The notes beneath the pieces are model-generated. The model made no database searches and had not been told where the DNA came from. It saw only the letters and a program-made list of their open reading frames with translations. From the NCBI GenBank assembly GCA_022649925.1, contig JALCOX010000014.1:1-34340 (forward strand): DNA of 34,340 nucleotides, in the 5' to 3' direction. Positions 8,166 through 17,423 of the stretch are shown here, piece by piece; within the stretch, counting starts at the first letter, position 1, and each line of letters begins with the position of its first letter. The position numbers and the translations under genes were made by a program. The DNA is from Bifidobacteriaceae bacterium (GTDB taxonomy: Bacteria; Actinomycetota; Actinomycetes; Actinomycetales; Bifidobacteriaceae).

Positions 8166-11100
8166 ATGCTCATCAAACATTGGAAGGCTGCAACAGGCGT
8201 GGGGATAATTCTCGCCGCCTCGCTGATTCTTCCCTCCGCAGCCTTTGCGGGGGACGGTTCAGGCGGCGCGGGATCTTCAGGAGATGGAACCGGATCAGGA
8301 ACCGGAGGTCATCTCGCGTGGACGTACACCGATGGACCGTCCTATGGCACACCAACCGTGGAATCTGTCAAGAAAGCACTGGCAGACACCTCGCATGGGA
8401 AATCGATTCCGGTTGCGGTCATTGACTCCGCAGAGTCTCCAGGAACCTCGACCATTTCAACCGCCTTGACGAACGCCGTCACAGAATGTGAGTCCCGATA
8501 CGCCGCCGCAAATGCGGGTTCGACCGACGCGCAGTGTCGACTGGTTGGTGTTGGTGTCGTTGAATCGGAAGGAATCGTGGCCGGTAAAGGTGTGTACAAC
8601 GGGCACACTGGCGATTTCACTGCATCAGATTGGATCGCGCGGTGGAAAGGTGCCACGTCAGGGAAGTCCTACACGTACAAAGGAGCGCAGTATACGACCA
8701 AGGACTCGTTCAAAAAATCATCGGAGGGAATCGATGCAATCGTGGCGCGAGAGGCGGCTAAGACGCCTGCCGTCATCGTGATCGTCTTGGCACAGGATGA
8801 ACCGCCGGCGCCAACGTACGATCTTTCTGTGTCGACGACGCAGGCTGGTGGTTTCGCCACGTCGAATGGGACTGCTGCGGTTCACGATACGATCACCACG
8901 TCGAATTCGTTGAAGAAGAATGAGTCTGTGACCGCGAAGGTATTCCTCAATTGGGACGGATATGCCGCTGCATCGACGGCCCAGAAGACTGCGAGCAAGA
9001 CAATGGCGCTCAAGACGAACGCCGCAGGCCAAGCCTCTCCGACATTCTCGCCGTCTGATTTCGGGTGGGAATCGTGGGCTGCGGGTCGGTATTGGTATGA
9101 CGTTCAGGTCGCCAAGCAGGGCGACATGAAGGATAAAGTTGATGCCGCGAACCGTCAAAAGAGCGAGCAGTGGTCGGCGACTCCGAAGACTCCGAGTAAG
9201 AAGCTCACCGATGGAAGTGGTAAGACCGTTGGCACTGGTGATGTGATCGCGTCGGGTGATTACGCCATGGCCGAGGTCACCGCGTATGCGGCGGGTTCTG
9301 AGGACATGTGGGTCGGCGACACCGTGAACACCAAGGACGTCCGTTTCGGCTCTGCCGAAAAGGACGTTACAACGGACGCTAACACCGTGTTCGTGACCGA
9401 CCCCAATGGCAAGAAGGTCAAGGCCACCTACAAAGTGACCGACTCCGATACTTCTCGTACTCTCGAAGCTCACGTCGATACGTCTGCCGCCAATACGGGT
9501 GCGTATGTGCTGCACGTGCGCGAGTACGCGTCGGCGACCGGTAAGGATTACACGATCCCGGATTCTGGCAAGGTATGTTACGTCAGTGCGGGATCGAATT
9601 GCCAGTCGACTGATAGCAGGGTTGTTCCGAAGAAGACTCCAAAGCCGGATAAGGCATGGGTTCTGGATTCTAAGGGTGGTTTGACTGCCTCGGATGAGAA
9701 GTGGTCGAACACGGTTGGTGTTGACGGTAAGACTTTTGTTCCTGGTATGCCTGTTTCGGCGGTTGTTAACGGCCGTTTCCCTAAGGGTCTTGTTCATGAT
9801 CTGAATTCCTACACGATTACTGATGATTGGTCTGACGCGGCGAAGTATGTTGATTTCTCTGATGCTTCGAAGGCTCGGGTTTATGTTGATGGTGTGGATC
9901 GTAGCGGTGTCTTCACTATTAAGACTGTTGGTACCACGACGGTTGCTACTGCTAAACCTGAGGAGTTGAAGGGTACGGCGGGGTTGAAGGCAGATAAGAG
10001 TGTCAAGTTGGTTGTTTCTGGCTCTTTCCGCACGAACTATTCAACGAACGCCGCGACGGTGAAACTCACTAATGGTGGTTCAGAGACGTGGAATAACGAG
10101 AAGAAGCCGACCAACGATCCGCCCGTGTTTACTTGGACGCCTGTGGTGGATAAGTCTTGGATTAAGAAGAACACGGCAGGCCAGTGGGCTTCGGCTATTG
10201 ACCCAAGTAAGTCCAACAAGACGGGTGCTGATAATCAGACGTTCCTCGACGGTGACACTGTGGCTGCCACGGTGAACGGTTTGGTTCCCGCCAATCTGGG
10301 TGAGGCTCCCGATACTCTCACATTCGTGGATGATTACGCGCACGTGGATTATTTGGTTGACCCCATCGTCTCGGGTATCCGCGTGTATGCCAAGGATGTA
10401 ACAGACACGAGCAAGTCCTCGGTCGCTGACATTCTCACGTCTGGTACGGATGTAACGAGCATGTTCAGTGTTACTCATTCTGGTACGAAGATCACGGTCA
10501 CGGCGAAGCCCGCGTACCTCAAGACTCTGGCGAACTTGGCCAAGGGTAAGCAGATCACCACGCTGATTCCGTTCACGGTTAATTACGCGAACGGTGGCGG
10601 CGCGAAGCAGGTGCGTACGGATTTTGGTAAGGCTGCTGGTGATGAGGTCACGTTCTGCGTCAACCCCGACCAGGGTAAAGCAGGTTCACAGAAGCTGGTC
10701 AACGCTTCCACGGAGACGATCCAGCAGGGTACTGCTGAGTCGAATCAGCCTGGCATCTGCGGCTACGTGCCACCGGTGAAGAAGACGGTGGTTTCTGAGG
10801 CATCTGAGGGTGGGGATCAGTCCGATATTAATGGCAAGGGCGTCATGCCTGGCCAGAAGGTCGAGTATGAGCTCCAGACCTCGCCTCAGCTGCCTGCTTC
10901 CCTGGCGTATGGCATTACCAAGGTGCAGGTCACTGATCAGTACGACGAGTACGTGACCGCCAGTAAGCAAACCCTGGAGATCACCGACCTAGGTACCGGT
11001 CGCGTGATTCCCAAGTCGGCTTACACCACCACCTGGAATGACGCGAAGCATTCCTTCGTGGCCGCCTTCAGTGATGCGTATGTGCAGGCGAACTGGAATG

Positions 11101-12992
11101 CGGGCAGCAACCCGCGCATCCTGGTGCGCTTCGAGGCAACGGTCAACACCGACGCCCCAGTGACCAAGACGTTCGACAATCAGTGGGATCTGGATCTCAA
11201 CACTTCGATCACGCCGAGCAACATTGTCAGCAACCGTCCCCAGGATCCCAAGCCCACCAAGCAGGACACACAAGACGACGCGAGCATCAATATTGATGGC
11301 CAGACCGCGCTGCTCGGCGACACGCTCGTCTACCGGTTGAACCTCGACGCTAGCGATCTGAAGGACTCTGCGTACCTGGTGAAGCGTTTGGGTATGGTCG
11401 ACGACTATGACAATGAGTATCTTAAGGCTCTCACTGATGAAGTGAAGGTCTTGGACGCTCAGGGTAATGATGTCACCACAAAGTTCAACATTCAGGATAA
11501 GGATGGCGTCTTATATGCGTTCTTCAAGACCGTAGACACGCTGATTCCCGCGACGGGCGAAACCGTTAAGGGAAATCCCCAGCCCAGTGATCTGAAGGCA
11601 TACAGCACGAAGAAGCTCGACCAGAAGGCCTACAACAAGCAGACCGATGATTACGAGACCGTGTACGATTCCGCGATCGATCAGAAAGTTCTGGGTCAGG
11701 ATTATCAGATCGTGCTCCCAGTCACGGTGAAGAAAGTCACCGACGGCTACACCGTGAAGAACCAGGCGACCCAGATCACCAACAACCAGAGCAAGGTCAC
11801 CAACACAGTCACGAACCCGTTGAAGGAAATAAACCCTAAGAAGGACGTCGTGGTGAACGTGGGAGACGAGTCGGCCAATAACAAGTCGATTTACTTGAAT
11901 CACACGTTCCTCTACGGCCTAGATTCGAGCACGATTCCCGCTAACCGCGCCTACCCCAAGGTTACTGAGTGGAGTCTGACCGATGATTACGATCAGTCTC
12001 ACGACCAGTACACGGGCCAGTGGGCCGTCTACGCAACCCAGGACGTGCTGGACGCTTCCGGCACCGTGGTGGCAAAGACAGGCGACATGCTCGCCTCGTC
12101 CAGCACCACGACTCCAGGCGCGCACAACGACTGGTTCGAATTCACCGAGAAAAACGGTGTCTTCAACCTGAAGGCAACTCAGACGTATCTCGATCTCGTC
12201 AGCACAAACAACAAGCAGGAGCAATCCTGGCGCTTGTACGTGCAGATGAATCGCATCAAGACCGGCAACGTCGTCAACTCCTTCGACGAGACGCTCAACG
12301 GGGTGCTTCGTCACAGTAACACCGTCAAGACGCACACTCCCGACACCACCCCGAGCATCGACCTGGAAAAGTTCGACGTCAAATCCGGTTTGAAGAAGGG
12401 TGATCGCGACAAGACAAGCCAAGCACTGACCGTCACGGGTGACACGAAGATCGGTTTCAAAATCACCAACACTGGCAAGGAAACCCTCGGAAAAATCAAA
12501 CTCACCGACAAAACCATCGCCGGAAGCGGCACAGTCAAGAACATCAAATACCCGAAAAACTGGGACAAACTGGAACTTAAACCGGGGGAGAGCGTCACGC
12601 TTTTCGGCATTCTCACCGGAATCACAGAAGGTGACAATCATACAGACGAGGCGGTGATCAGTGGGACTCCCAAAGAATCCTGCGCGGTGCAAGACAAGAC
12701 GCCCTTTGACGGAATCACTCCAGAGCCGTCAACCGGCACCTGCGACAGTGCTCCCGTCACCGACCGCGACCTGTGGCACGGAAAGCGGAAGACACCTCCT
12801 GTGCCTCTGCCTCTCACGGGCGTGGATGCGGGCCGGATCCTACTCATAACGATGCTCACCGGAGGCATCGGAGCGGGGCTTCTCTACGGTGGAGCTTTCA
12901 CTCCGCGCTCAACCCCGCACCATATTTCGCGGCGTTCTCTTCGGGGAAGGTGGTCACGCGGAGCCCGGATGAGAAGGTCCACGAAGAGCTGA
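8166..12992 (+). CDS. Large sortase-anchored (LPLTG) surface adhesin with repeated isopeptide-type domains
   Basis: 1608 aa. Signal peptide MLIKHWKAATGVGIILAASLILPSAAFA; at least five related ~160-200 aa modules with DDxxD/DDYD-type motifs (TITDDWSD, TFVDDYAH, VTDQYDEY, MVDDYDNEY, SLTDDYDQ), like antigen I/II C-terminal or fimbrial isopeptide domains. C-terminal LPLTG plus hydrophobic segment and basic tail. SD gggagg. Confidence 0.88.
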   Translation: MLIKHWKAATGVGIILAASLILPSAAFAGDGSGGAGSSGDGTGSGTGGHLAWTYTDGPSYGTPTVESVKKALADTSHGKSIPVAVIDSAESPGTSTISTALTNAVTECESRYAAANAGSTDAQCRLVGVGVVESEGIVAGKGVYNGHTGDFTASDWIARWKGATSGKSYTYKGAQYTTKDSFKKSSEGIDAIVAREAAKTPAVIVIVLAQDEPPAPTYDLSVSTTQAGGFATSNGTAAVHDTITTSNSLKKNESVTAKVFLNWDGYAAASTAQKTASKTMALKTNAAGQASPTFSPSDFGWESWAAGRYWYDVQVAKQGDMKDKVDAANRQKSEQWSATPKTPSKKLTDGSGKTVGTGDVIASGDYAMAEVTAYAAGSEDMWVGDTVNTKDVRFGSAEKDVTTDANTVFVTDPNGKKVKATYKVTDSDTSRTLEAHVDTSAANTGAYVLHVREYASATGKDYTIPDSGKVCYVSAGSNCQSTDSRVVPKKTPKPDKAWVLDSKGGLTASDEKWSNTVGVDGKTFVPGMPVSAVVNGRFPKGLVHDLNSYTITDDWSDAAKYVDFSDASKARVYVDGVDRSGVFTIKTVGTTTVATAKPEELKGTAGLKADKSVKLVVSGSFRTNYSTNAATVKLTNGGSETWNNEKKPTNDPPVFTWTPVVDKSWIKKNTAGQWASAIDPSKSNKTGADNQTFLDGDTVAATVNGLVPANLGEAPDTLTFVDDYAHVDYLVDPIVSGIRVYAKDVTDTSKSSVADILTSGTDVTSMFSVTHSGTKITVTAKPAYLKTLANLAKGKQITTLIPFTVNYANGGGAKQVRTDFGKAAGDEVTFCVNPDQGKAGSQKLVNASTETIQQGTAESNQPGICGYVPPVKKTVVSEASEGGDQSDINGKGVMPGQKVEYELQTSPQLPASLAYGITKVQVTDQYDEYVTASKQTLEITDLGTGRVIPKSAYTTTWNDAKHSFVAAFSDAYVQANWNAGSNPRILVRFEATVNTDAPVTKTFDNQWDLDLNTSITPSNIVSNRPQDPKPTKQDTQDDASINIDGQTALLGDTLVYRLNLDASDLKDSAYLVKRLGMVDDYDNEYLKALTDEVKVLDAQGNDVTTKFNIQDKDGVLYAFFKTVDTLIPATGETVKGNPQPSDLKAYSTKKLDQKAYNKQTDDYETVYDSAIDQKVLGQDYQIVLPVTVKKVTDGYTVKNQATQITNNQSKVTNTVTNPLKEINPKKDVVVNVGDESANNKSIYLNHTFLYGLDSSTIPANRAYPKVTEWSLTDDYDQSHDQYTGQWAVYATQDVLDASGTVVAKTGDMLASSSTTTPGAHNDWFEFTEKNGVFNLKATQTYLDLVSTNNKQEQSWRLYVQMNRIKTGNVVNSFDETLNGVLRHSNTVKTHTPDTTPSIDLEKFDVKSGLKKGDRDKTSQALTVTGDTKIGFKITNTGKETLGKIKLTDKTIAGSGTVKNIKYPKNWDKLELKPGESVTLFGILTGITEGDNHTDEAVISGTPKESCAVQDKTPFDGITPEPSTGTCDSAPVTDRDLWHGKRKTPPVPLPLTGVDAGRILLITMLTGGIGAGLLYGGAFTPRSTPHHISRRSLRGRWSRGARMRRSTKS
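9648..12400 (+). repeat. Tandem protein-level repeat array (about five diverged adhesin modules) inside the LPLTG gene
   Basis: Module starts approx. 9648 (DKAWVLDSKGG), 10149 (DKSWIKKNTAG), 10779 (KKTVVSEASEG), 11259 (KQDTQDDASIN), 11831 (NPKKDVVVNVG). Each has a shared 'xDDxD ... V.. .G.DVT..F.I' plan. Boundaries are approximate. Confidence 0.6.
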
Positions 12993-13023
12993 TTACCGAC
13001 CACTTGCAGAAAACCGGAGAAGA

Positions 13024-13068
13024 CCTCTTTGTGGGGAGTCGAGATGGATAGGCAACCCCACAAAGAGG
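13024..13068 (+). terminator. Perfect inverted repeat after the adhesin gene, possible terminator
   Basis: CCTCTTTGTGGGG (13024-13036) / CCCCACAAAGAGG (13056-13068): 13-bp perfect stem, 19-nt loop, no U-tract. Confidence 0.5.
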
Positions 13069-13286
13069 CACCATCGTGACGGCCTTCCATGGCCACGGTT
13101 CCTCGTAGTTCCTCCGAAGTCCCGCGGGTGATCTCGCATTGTGATACAGAAAATGGCCATCTTGGCGAACTACCTCAGAGTGACGGAAAAAACAAGTCTT
13201 CCGTGAAACCGGAATCTTTGTTAGCGTCAAGGCGCGAGCCTAGAAGGCCACGTCCTGTACCTCTTCCCGAGGAGTTTTTATCTTTT

Positions 13287-14402
13287 ATGGTCACTGAATC
13301 ATCATCCATGGAACACAACAGCGCACCCACGACCTCAACCAAGCAGAGATCACCGCAGCTGAAATCGAGTCTGAGATTGACGCTCGCGGCTCTCGCTTCA
13401 CTTGCGGCCGTCGTCTCTCTGGCCGGTTGCTCATCGTCGACTGATGCCTCTTCAACCCAGTCTGCATCCTCTTCCTCGGCAGGTTTTCCTGTCACTATTG
13501 GAAGCACGCTCGGCAGCACCACCATCACAGCAAAACCGACGCGCGTCTCCACCGTCGGATGGACGAATCAGGATGCGGCTCTCTCATTGGGAGTCGTGCC
13601 CGTTGACATGCCGAAAGTCACGTATGGTGACCCGGACGGTGACGGCATGAACACGTGGACCAAGGATGCCCTGAAGCGCCTTGGTGCCACAGGATCAAAG
13701 GCACCCGCGCTGCATGACGAGACAGACGACATCGATGCTGAAGCCATCGCCTCGAGCGACCCTGACGTCATCCTCGGGATCCAGTCCGGTATCTCGAAAA
13801 AACAATTCTCAACGCTCAATAAGATCGCTCCAACCGTGGCGTATCCAGGTCTTCCTTGGGGCACGTCCTGGCGCACCGTCGTGACCGAAACGGCCAAGGC
13901 GCTCGGTCTCGAGAGCAAGGGAAAGACCGTCATCTCGTCTACGGAAAAGAAGATCTCTGCAGCACTGGCACAGCACCCGAGCATCAAGGGCAAGACCGCC
14001 TCGGTCATGTACTTCGACACGTCAAAGCTCTCGAGCATGACGGTGTACATCACCACCGATCCACGTGAGCAGTATCTCAACGATTTGGGTCTCAAGACTC
14101 CCGAATCGGTCAAGAAGCTCTCGAAGAACGAAACGGCCTTCTACAAAACTATCTCGTCCGAAAACGCGGATCAATTCGACGATGTCGATATCATTATCGT
14201 CTATGGCGATCAATCAACGCTGAAGGCGCTTCAATCGGATCCTCTCCTCGGCAAGATCCCGGCCATTAAGAGGGGCTCGGTCGTCCTCATCGACTCTTCC
14301 TCCGAACTCTCGGCCGCCGTTTCGCCGTCCATTCTCTCAATACCTGCAACACTCTCCGAGTACACCAAGTTGATTGCGGCGGCAGCGGACAAGGTCAAAT
14401 AG
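13287..14402 (+). CDS. Iron-siderophore ABC transporter substrate-binding lipoprotein (FecB/FepB-type)
   Basis: From ATG 13287: lipoprotein signal LTLAALASLAAVVSLAGC, then a periplasmic-binding fold (PTRVSTVGWTNQDAALSLGVVPV...DPDVILGIQSGISKKQFSTLNKIAPTVAYPGLPWG). SD gaggag. The tracked start at 13089 is probably too long. Confidence 0.92.
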   Translation: MVTESSSMEHNSAPTTSTKQRSPQLKSSLRLTLAALASLAAVVSLAGCSSSTDASSTQSASSSSAGFPVTIGSTLGSTTITAKPTRVSTVGWTNQDAALSLGVVPVDMPKVTYGDPDGDGMNTWTKDALKRLGATGSKAPALHDETDDIDAEAIASSDPDVILGIQSGISKKQFSTLNKIAPTVAYPGLPWGTSWRTVVTETAKALGLESKGKTVISSTEKKISAALAQHPSIKGKTASVMYFDTSKLSSMTVYITTDPREQYLNDLGLKTPESVKKLSKNETAFYKTISSENADQFDDVDIIIVYGDQSTLKALQSDPLLGKIPAIKRGSVVLIDSSSELSAAVSPSILSIPATLSEYTKLIAAAADKVK

Positions 14403-14428
14403 CAAATAGTTCACAACCCAACAACCAG

Positions 14429-15469
14429 ATGATACGGACGCACACAGTGAAACGAGCAAACACGAAGGCACGGCAGAGAACCGCTCTGCTGCTGTGCGGG
14501 TCGGGTGTACTCCTCATAGCGGTGTGCCTGTGTTCGGTTGCGATCGGCTCGCGTCCGGTGAGCCTGGATCAGATAGTGACGGCCCTGACACAATCCTCCG
14601 CAGGAGGAACGGCACTCGAGGCCATCAGACTGCGCATTCCGCGCACCGTGCTCGGTGTCCTGCTGGGAGTCGCCCTCGCCAGCGCCGGTGCGCTCATGCA
14701 GGCGGTGACGCGCAACCCACTCGCCGATCCCACGATTCTGGGTCTCAACTCTGGTGCCTCATGCGCGGTCGTACTCTCCATGGCGGCCTTTGGCCTGACA
14801 AGCCCGTCGCAGTACGTCTGGACGGCCCTGGTCGGAGGCGGAATCGGTGCGGCAGTGGTGTGGTGGATCGGGTCCCTCGGTAAGAGCGGACCGAACCCTC
14901 TGAAACTCACCTTGGCGGGAGCCGTCGTCGGCTCGATGTTCAGCTCGGTCACATCGGCAGTGTTGCTCCCGCGCATCGATGTCATTTCGTCCTTCCGTTT
15001 TTGGGCTGTCGGCGGCATTTCCGGTGCGCGCTTTTCGTCGATGCTCCCGCTGCTTCCGATCTTTGGCGTGGGCATGGTGCTCGCGATCATCTGCATCCCT
15101 GGTCTCAACGCACTCGCGTTGGGGGACGAGCTTGCAGTAGGTCTTGGCGGCTCAATTCGCCGCATTCGACTCCTGTCGTGGACTGCGGCTGTGCTTCTGT
15201 GCGCTGCATCAACGTCACTTGCAGGCCCGATTGGCTTTGTGGGCCTCATCGTGCCTCACGTAGCGCGTCTCATCGTGGGTCCCGATTTCCGTAAGATTCT
15301 CGCCGCAGGCGTCCTCCTCGGGCCGCTTCTCCTGGTCGGTGCAGACGTGGTGGGTCGCCTCGTCAGCAGGCCCGCGGACGTCGAGGTGGGGATTGTCACG
15401 GCGATCATCGGAGCACCTGTTTTCATTGCACTCGTCCGTTCGGGATTCGCAAGGAGGTCGTCACTATGA
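14429..15469 (+). CDS. FecCD-family iron ABC transporter permease
   Basis: 346 aa polytopic. LRIPRTVLGVLLGVALASAGALMQAVTRNPLADPTILGLNSGA and GPIGFVGLIVPHVARLIVGPDFR are characteristic. Confidence 0.95.
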   Translation: MIRTHTVKRANTKARQRTALLLCGSGVLLIAVCLCSVAIGSRPVSLDQIVTALTQSSAGGTALEAIRLRIPRTVLGVLLGVALASAGALMQAVTRNPLADPTILGLNSGASCAVVLSMAAFGLTSPSQYVWTALVGGGIGAAVVWWIGSLGKSGPNPLKLTLAGAVVGSMFSSVTSAVLLPRIDVISSFRFWAVGGISGARFSSMLPLLPIFGVGMVLAIICIPGLNALALGDELAVGLGGSIRRIRLLSWTAAVLLCAASTSLAGPIGFVGLIVPHVARLIVGPDFRKILAAGVLLGPLLLVGADVVGRLVSRPADVEVGIVTAIIGAPVFIALVRSGFARRSSL

Positions 15470-16533
15470 GCTCTAAGGATCCTGCGACGATGACGGAAGA
15501 GGGCACCGCTTCGGTTTCGCTCAGCCGACGGCGGTCGCGTCGGCGTCGCGCCGTGATTACGACCATCCTCATCGCAGTGGCGATCTTCCTCGCCATTGCG
15601 GATGTGTGCTTGGGGCATGAGGTGTACAGCCTCTCGGACGTCTGGTCAGTGATCAGTGGGTCCGGCAGCGGGGGAGCGCAGTTTTCGATTGGTGAGATTC
15701 GCCTCCCTCGCGCTCTCGTGGCCCTGTTCTGCGGCGCAGGGTTTGGGATTGCTGGGACGAGTTTTCAGACATTGTTGGGTAACGTTCTTGCCAGTCCAGA
15801 TATCATCGGCGTCACGGCGGGAGCAAATCTCGCGGCCGTGCTCGCCATCACCGTTCTAGGGCTTTCGGGACTGGCGCTTTTCGGCGTCGCTGTCGCCGGT
15901 GGCCTCGCCACTGCGTGCTGCGTCCTACTGCTGTCGTGGAGCAGGGGTCTCGCAAGCAGCTCGTCGCCGACGTCGCGATTCATCCTCGTGGGAATCGGCA
16001 TCGCTGCGATGCTCAATGCGGCAACCTCGTGGTTGATGGTGCGTGCGGATCAGTGGGACGTGCAGGCGGCCTCCCGTTGGCTCACCGGCAGCCTCACAGA
16101 TGTGGGATGGTCCGACGTGATTCCAGCAGTTGCGTGCGTCGTCGGCGGCTATCTCGCGTTGACCGTCGTGGGTAAATCGCTCGATATTCTCAGGTTTGGA
16201 ACCCCCATGGCGACGGGTTTGGGAGTAAAGGTGAACAGCGCTCGAGCGGGGATCATCGTCATATCGGTGATGATTCTCTCCGTGATGACCGCGACCACTG
16301 GACCCATCGCTTTCGTCTCATTCCTTGCGGGTCCCATTGCGGTTCGCCTCCTTGGATCTCAGAAACCGGCATTGCTCTCCGGAGCGGCGGTCGGTGCCAT
16401 CATCGTTCTCCTCGCCGATATCGTTGCGCAGCACTTACCCTCTGGAAAAGTTCCGGTCGGCGTCATGACGAGTCTGGTCGGCGGCCCGCTCCTCGTATTC
16501 CTCGTTGCTCGCATGATGCGAAAGGCAGAATAA
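15466..16533 (+). CDS. FecCD-family iron ABC transporter permease (second subunit)
   Basis: 355 aa polytopic. IRLPRALVALFCGAGFGIAGTSFQTLLGNVLASPDIIGVTAGA; ATTGPIAFVSFLAGPIAVRLLG. ATGA overlap with the previous gene. Confidence 0.95.
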   Translation: MSSKDPATMTEEGTASVSLSRRRSRRRRAVITTILIAVAIFLAIADVCLGHEVYSLSDVWSVISGSGSGGAQFSIGEIRLPRALVALFCGAGFGIAGTSFQTLLGNVLASPDIIGVTAGANLAAVLAITVLGLSGLALFGVAVAGGLATACCVLLLSWSRGLASSSSPTSRFILVGIGIAAMLNAATSWLMVRADQWDVQAASRWLTGSLTDVGWSDVIPAVACVVGGYLALTVVGKSLDILRFGTPMATGLGVKVNSARAGIIVISVMILSVMTATTGPIAFVSFLAGPIAVRLLGSQKPALLSGAAVGAIIVLLADIVAQHLPSGKVPVGVMTSLVGGPLLVFLVARMMRKAE

Positions 16534-17423
16534 TGGCTCGAAAGACACTCGATACACTGCAAGCGGAGAATCCCCAAGGCGGCCCCCACGAAAACTCCCA
16601 CGACTCACAGCATCGCCTGGAAGCCCGCAACGTGGAAGTCGGTTACGGCGACAATCTCGTCATCAAGGGCCTCAACTGTGCGATCCCACCGGCCAGCATG
16701 GGCTCGATCGTGGGTCCGAACGGATGCGGGAAGTCGACGTTCCTCAAGTCGCTCGCTCGGCTTCTCCCGGCACGCTCCGGTCAGGTTCTCCTCGATGGGC
16801 AGGCGATTTCTTCGCTCCCGACAAAGCGCGTGGCTCAAATCCTGGGTATTCTTCCTCAAGCGCCCGCTGTCCCAGAGGGCATTACGGTCGAAGAGCTCGT
16901 GTCACGTGGCCGTCACCCTCATCACGGAATATTCGGCGGCTGGAACCCACAGGATGATGCGGCGGTCGATGAGGCACTCGAACTCACGGGGATGACCTCC
17001 TTCAGCTCCACCGAGGTCGATTCCCTCTCTGGTGGTCAGCGTCAGCGAGCGTGGATTGCACTGTCCCTGGCGCAACAGACCGATATCCTCCTCCTCGACG
17101 AACCCACCACCTATCTCGACATGACGTACCAGCTCGAAGTACTCGACCTGCTCGCCGAGCTCAACGTCGCACGGGGAACCACCATCGTAATGGTGCTTCA
17201 CGATCTCAGCCTTGCCGCACGATACTCCGACTGGATTCTCGCTGTAAAAGACGGCACGGCGGCCGCGATGGGGAAGCCCTCCGAGGTCATCACGGAAGAA
17301 TTCGTGCGCTCAGTATTCAACCTCGAGTCCCATGTTGGGATGGACCCCGTCACGCACACACCCGTCGTGACGCCTTTGGAACGACATTGCCTCGCGGCGG
17401 CACGAAACCAGGCGAAATCGTGA
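16533..17423 (+). CDS. Iron-siderophore ABC transporter ATPase (FecE/FepC-type)
   Basis: 296 aa. Walker A GPNGCGKSTFLKSL, signature LSGGQRQRAWIALSLAQ, Walker B DILLLDEPTTYLD. Confidence 0.96.
   Translation: MARKTLDTLQAENPQGGPHENSHDSQHRLEARNVEVGYGDNLVIKGLNCAIPPASMGSIVGPNGCGKSTFLKSLARLLPARSGQVLLDGQAISSLPTKRVAQILGILPQAPAVPEGITVEELVSRGRHPHHGIFGGWNPQDDAAVDEALELTGMTSFSSTEVDSLSGGQRQRAWIALSLAQQTDILLLDEPTTYLDMTYQLEVLDLLAELNVARGTTIVMVLHDLSLAARYSDWILAVKDGTAAAMGKPSEVITEEFVRSVFNLESHVGMDPVTHTPVVTPLERHCLAAARNQAKS

Noticed and set aside
8718-9797. 359-aa - strand ORF antisense to the adhesin
   Set aside because: Arg-rich low-information translation, overlapping a strongly supported gene.
13180-13210. Short ACGGAA...TTCCGT inverted repeat upstream of the iron lipoprotein gene, considered as a regulator site
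   Set aside because: Short, no similarity to the DtxR/IdeR consensus, and expected by chance at this size.
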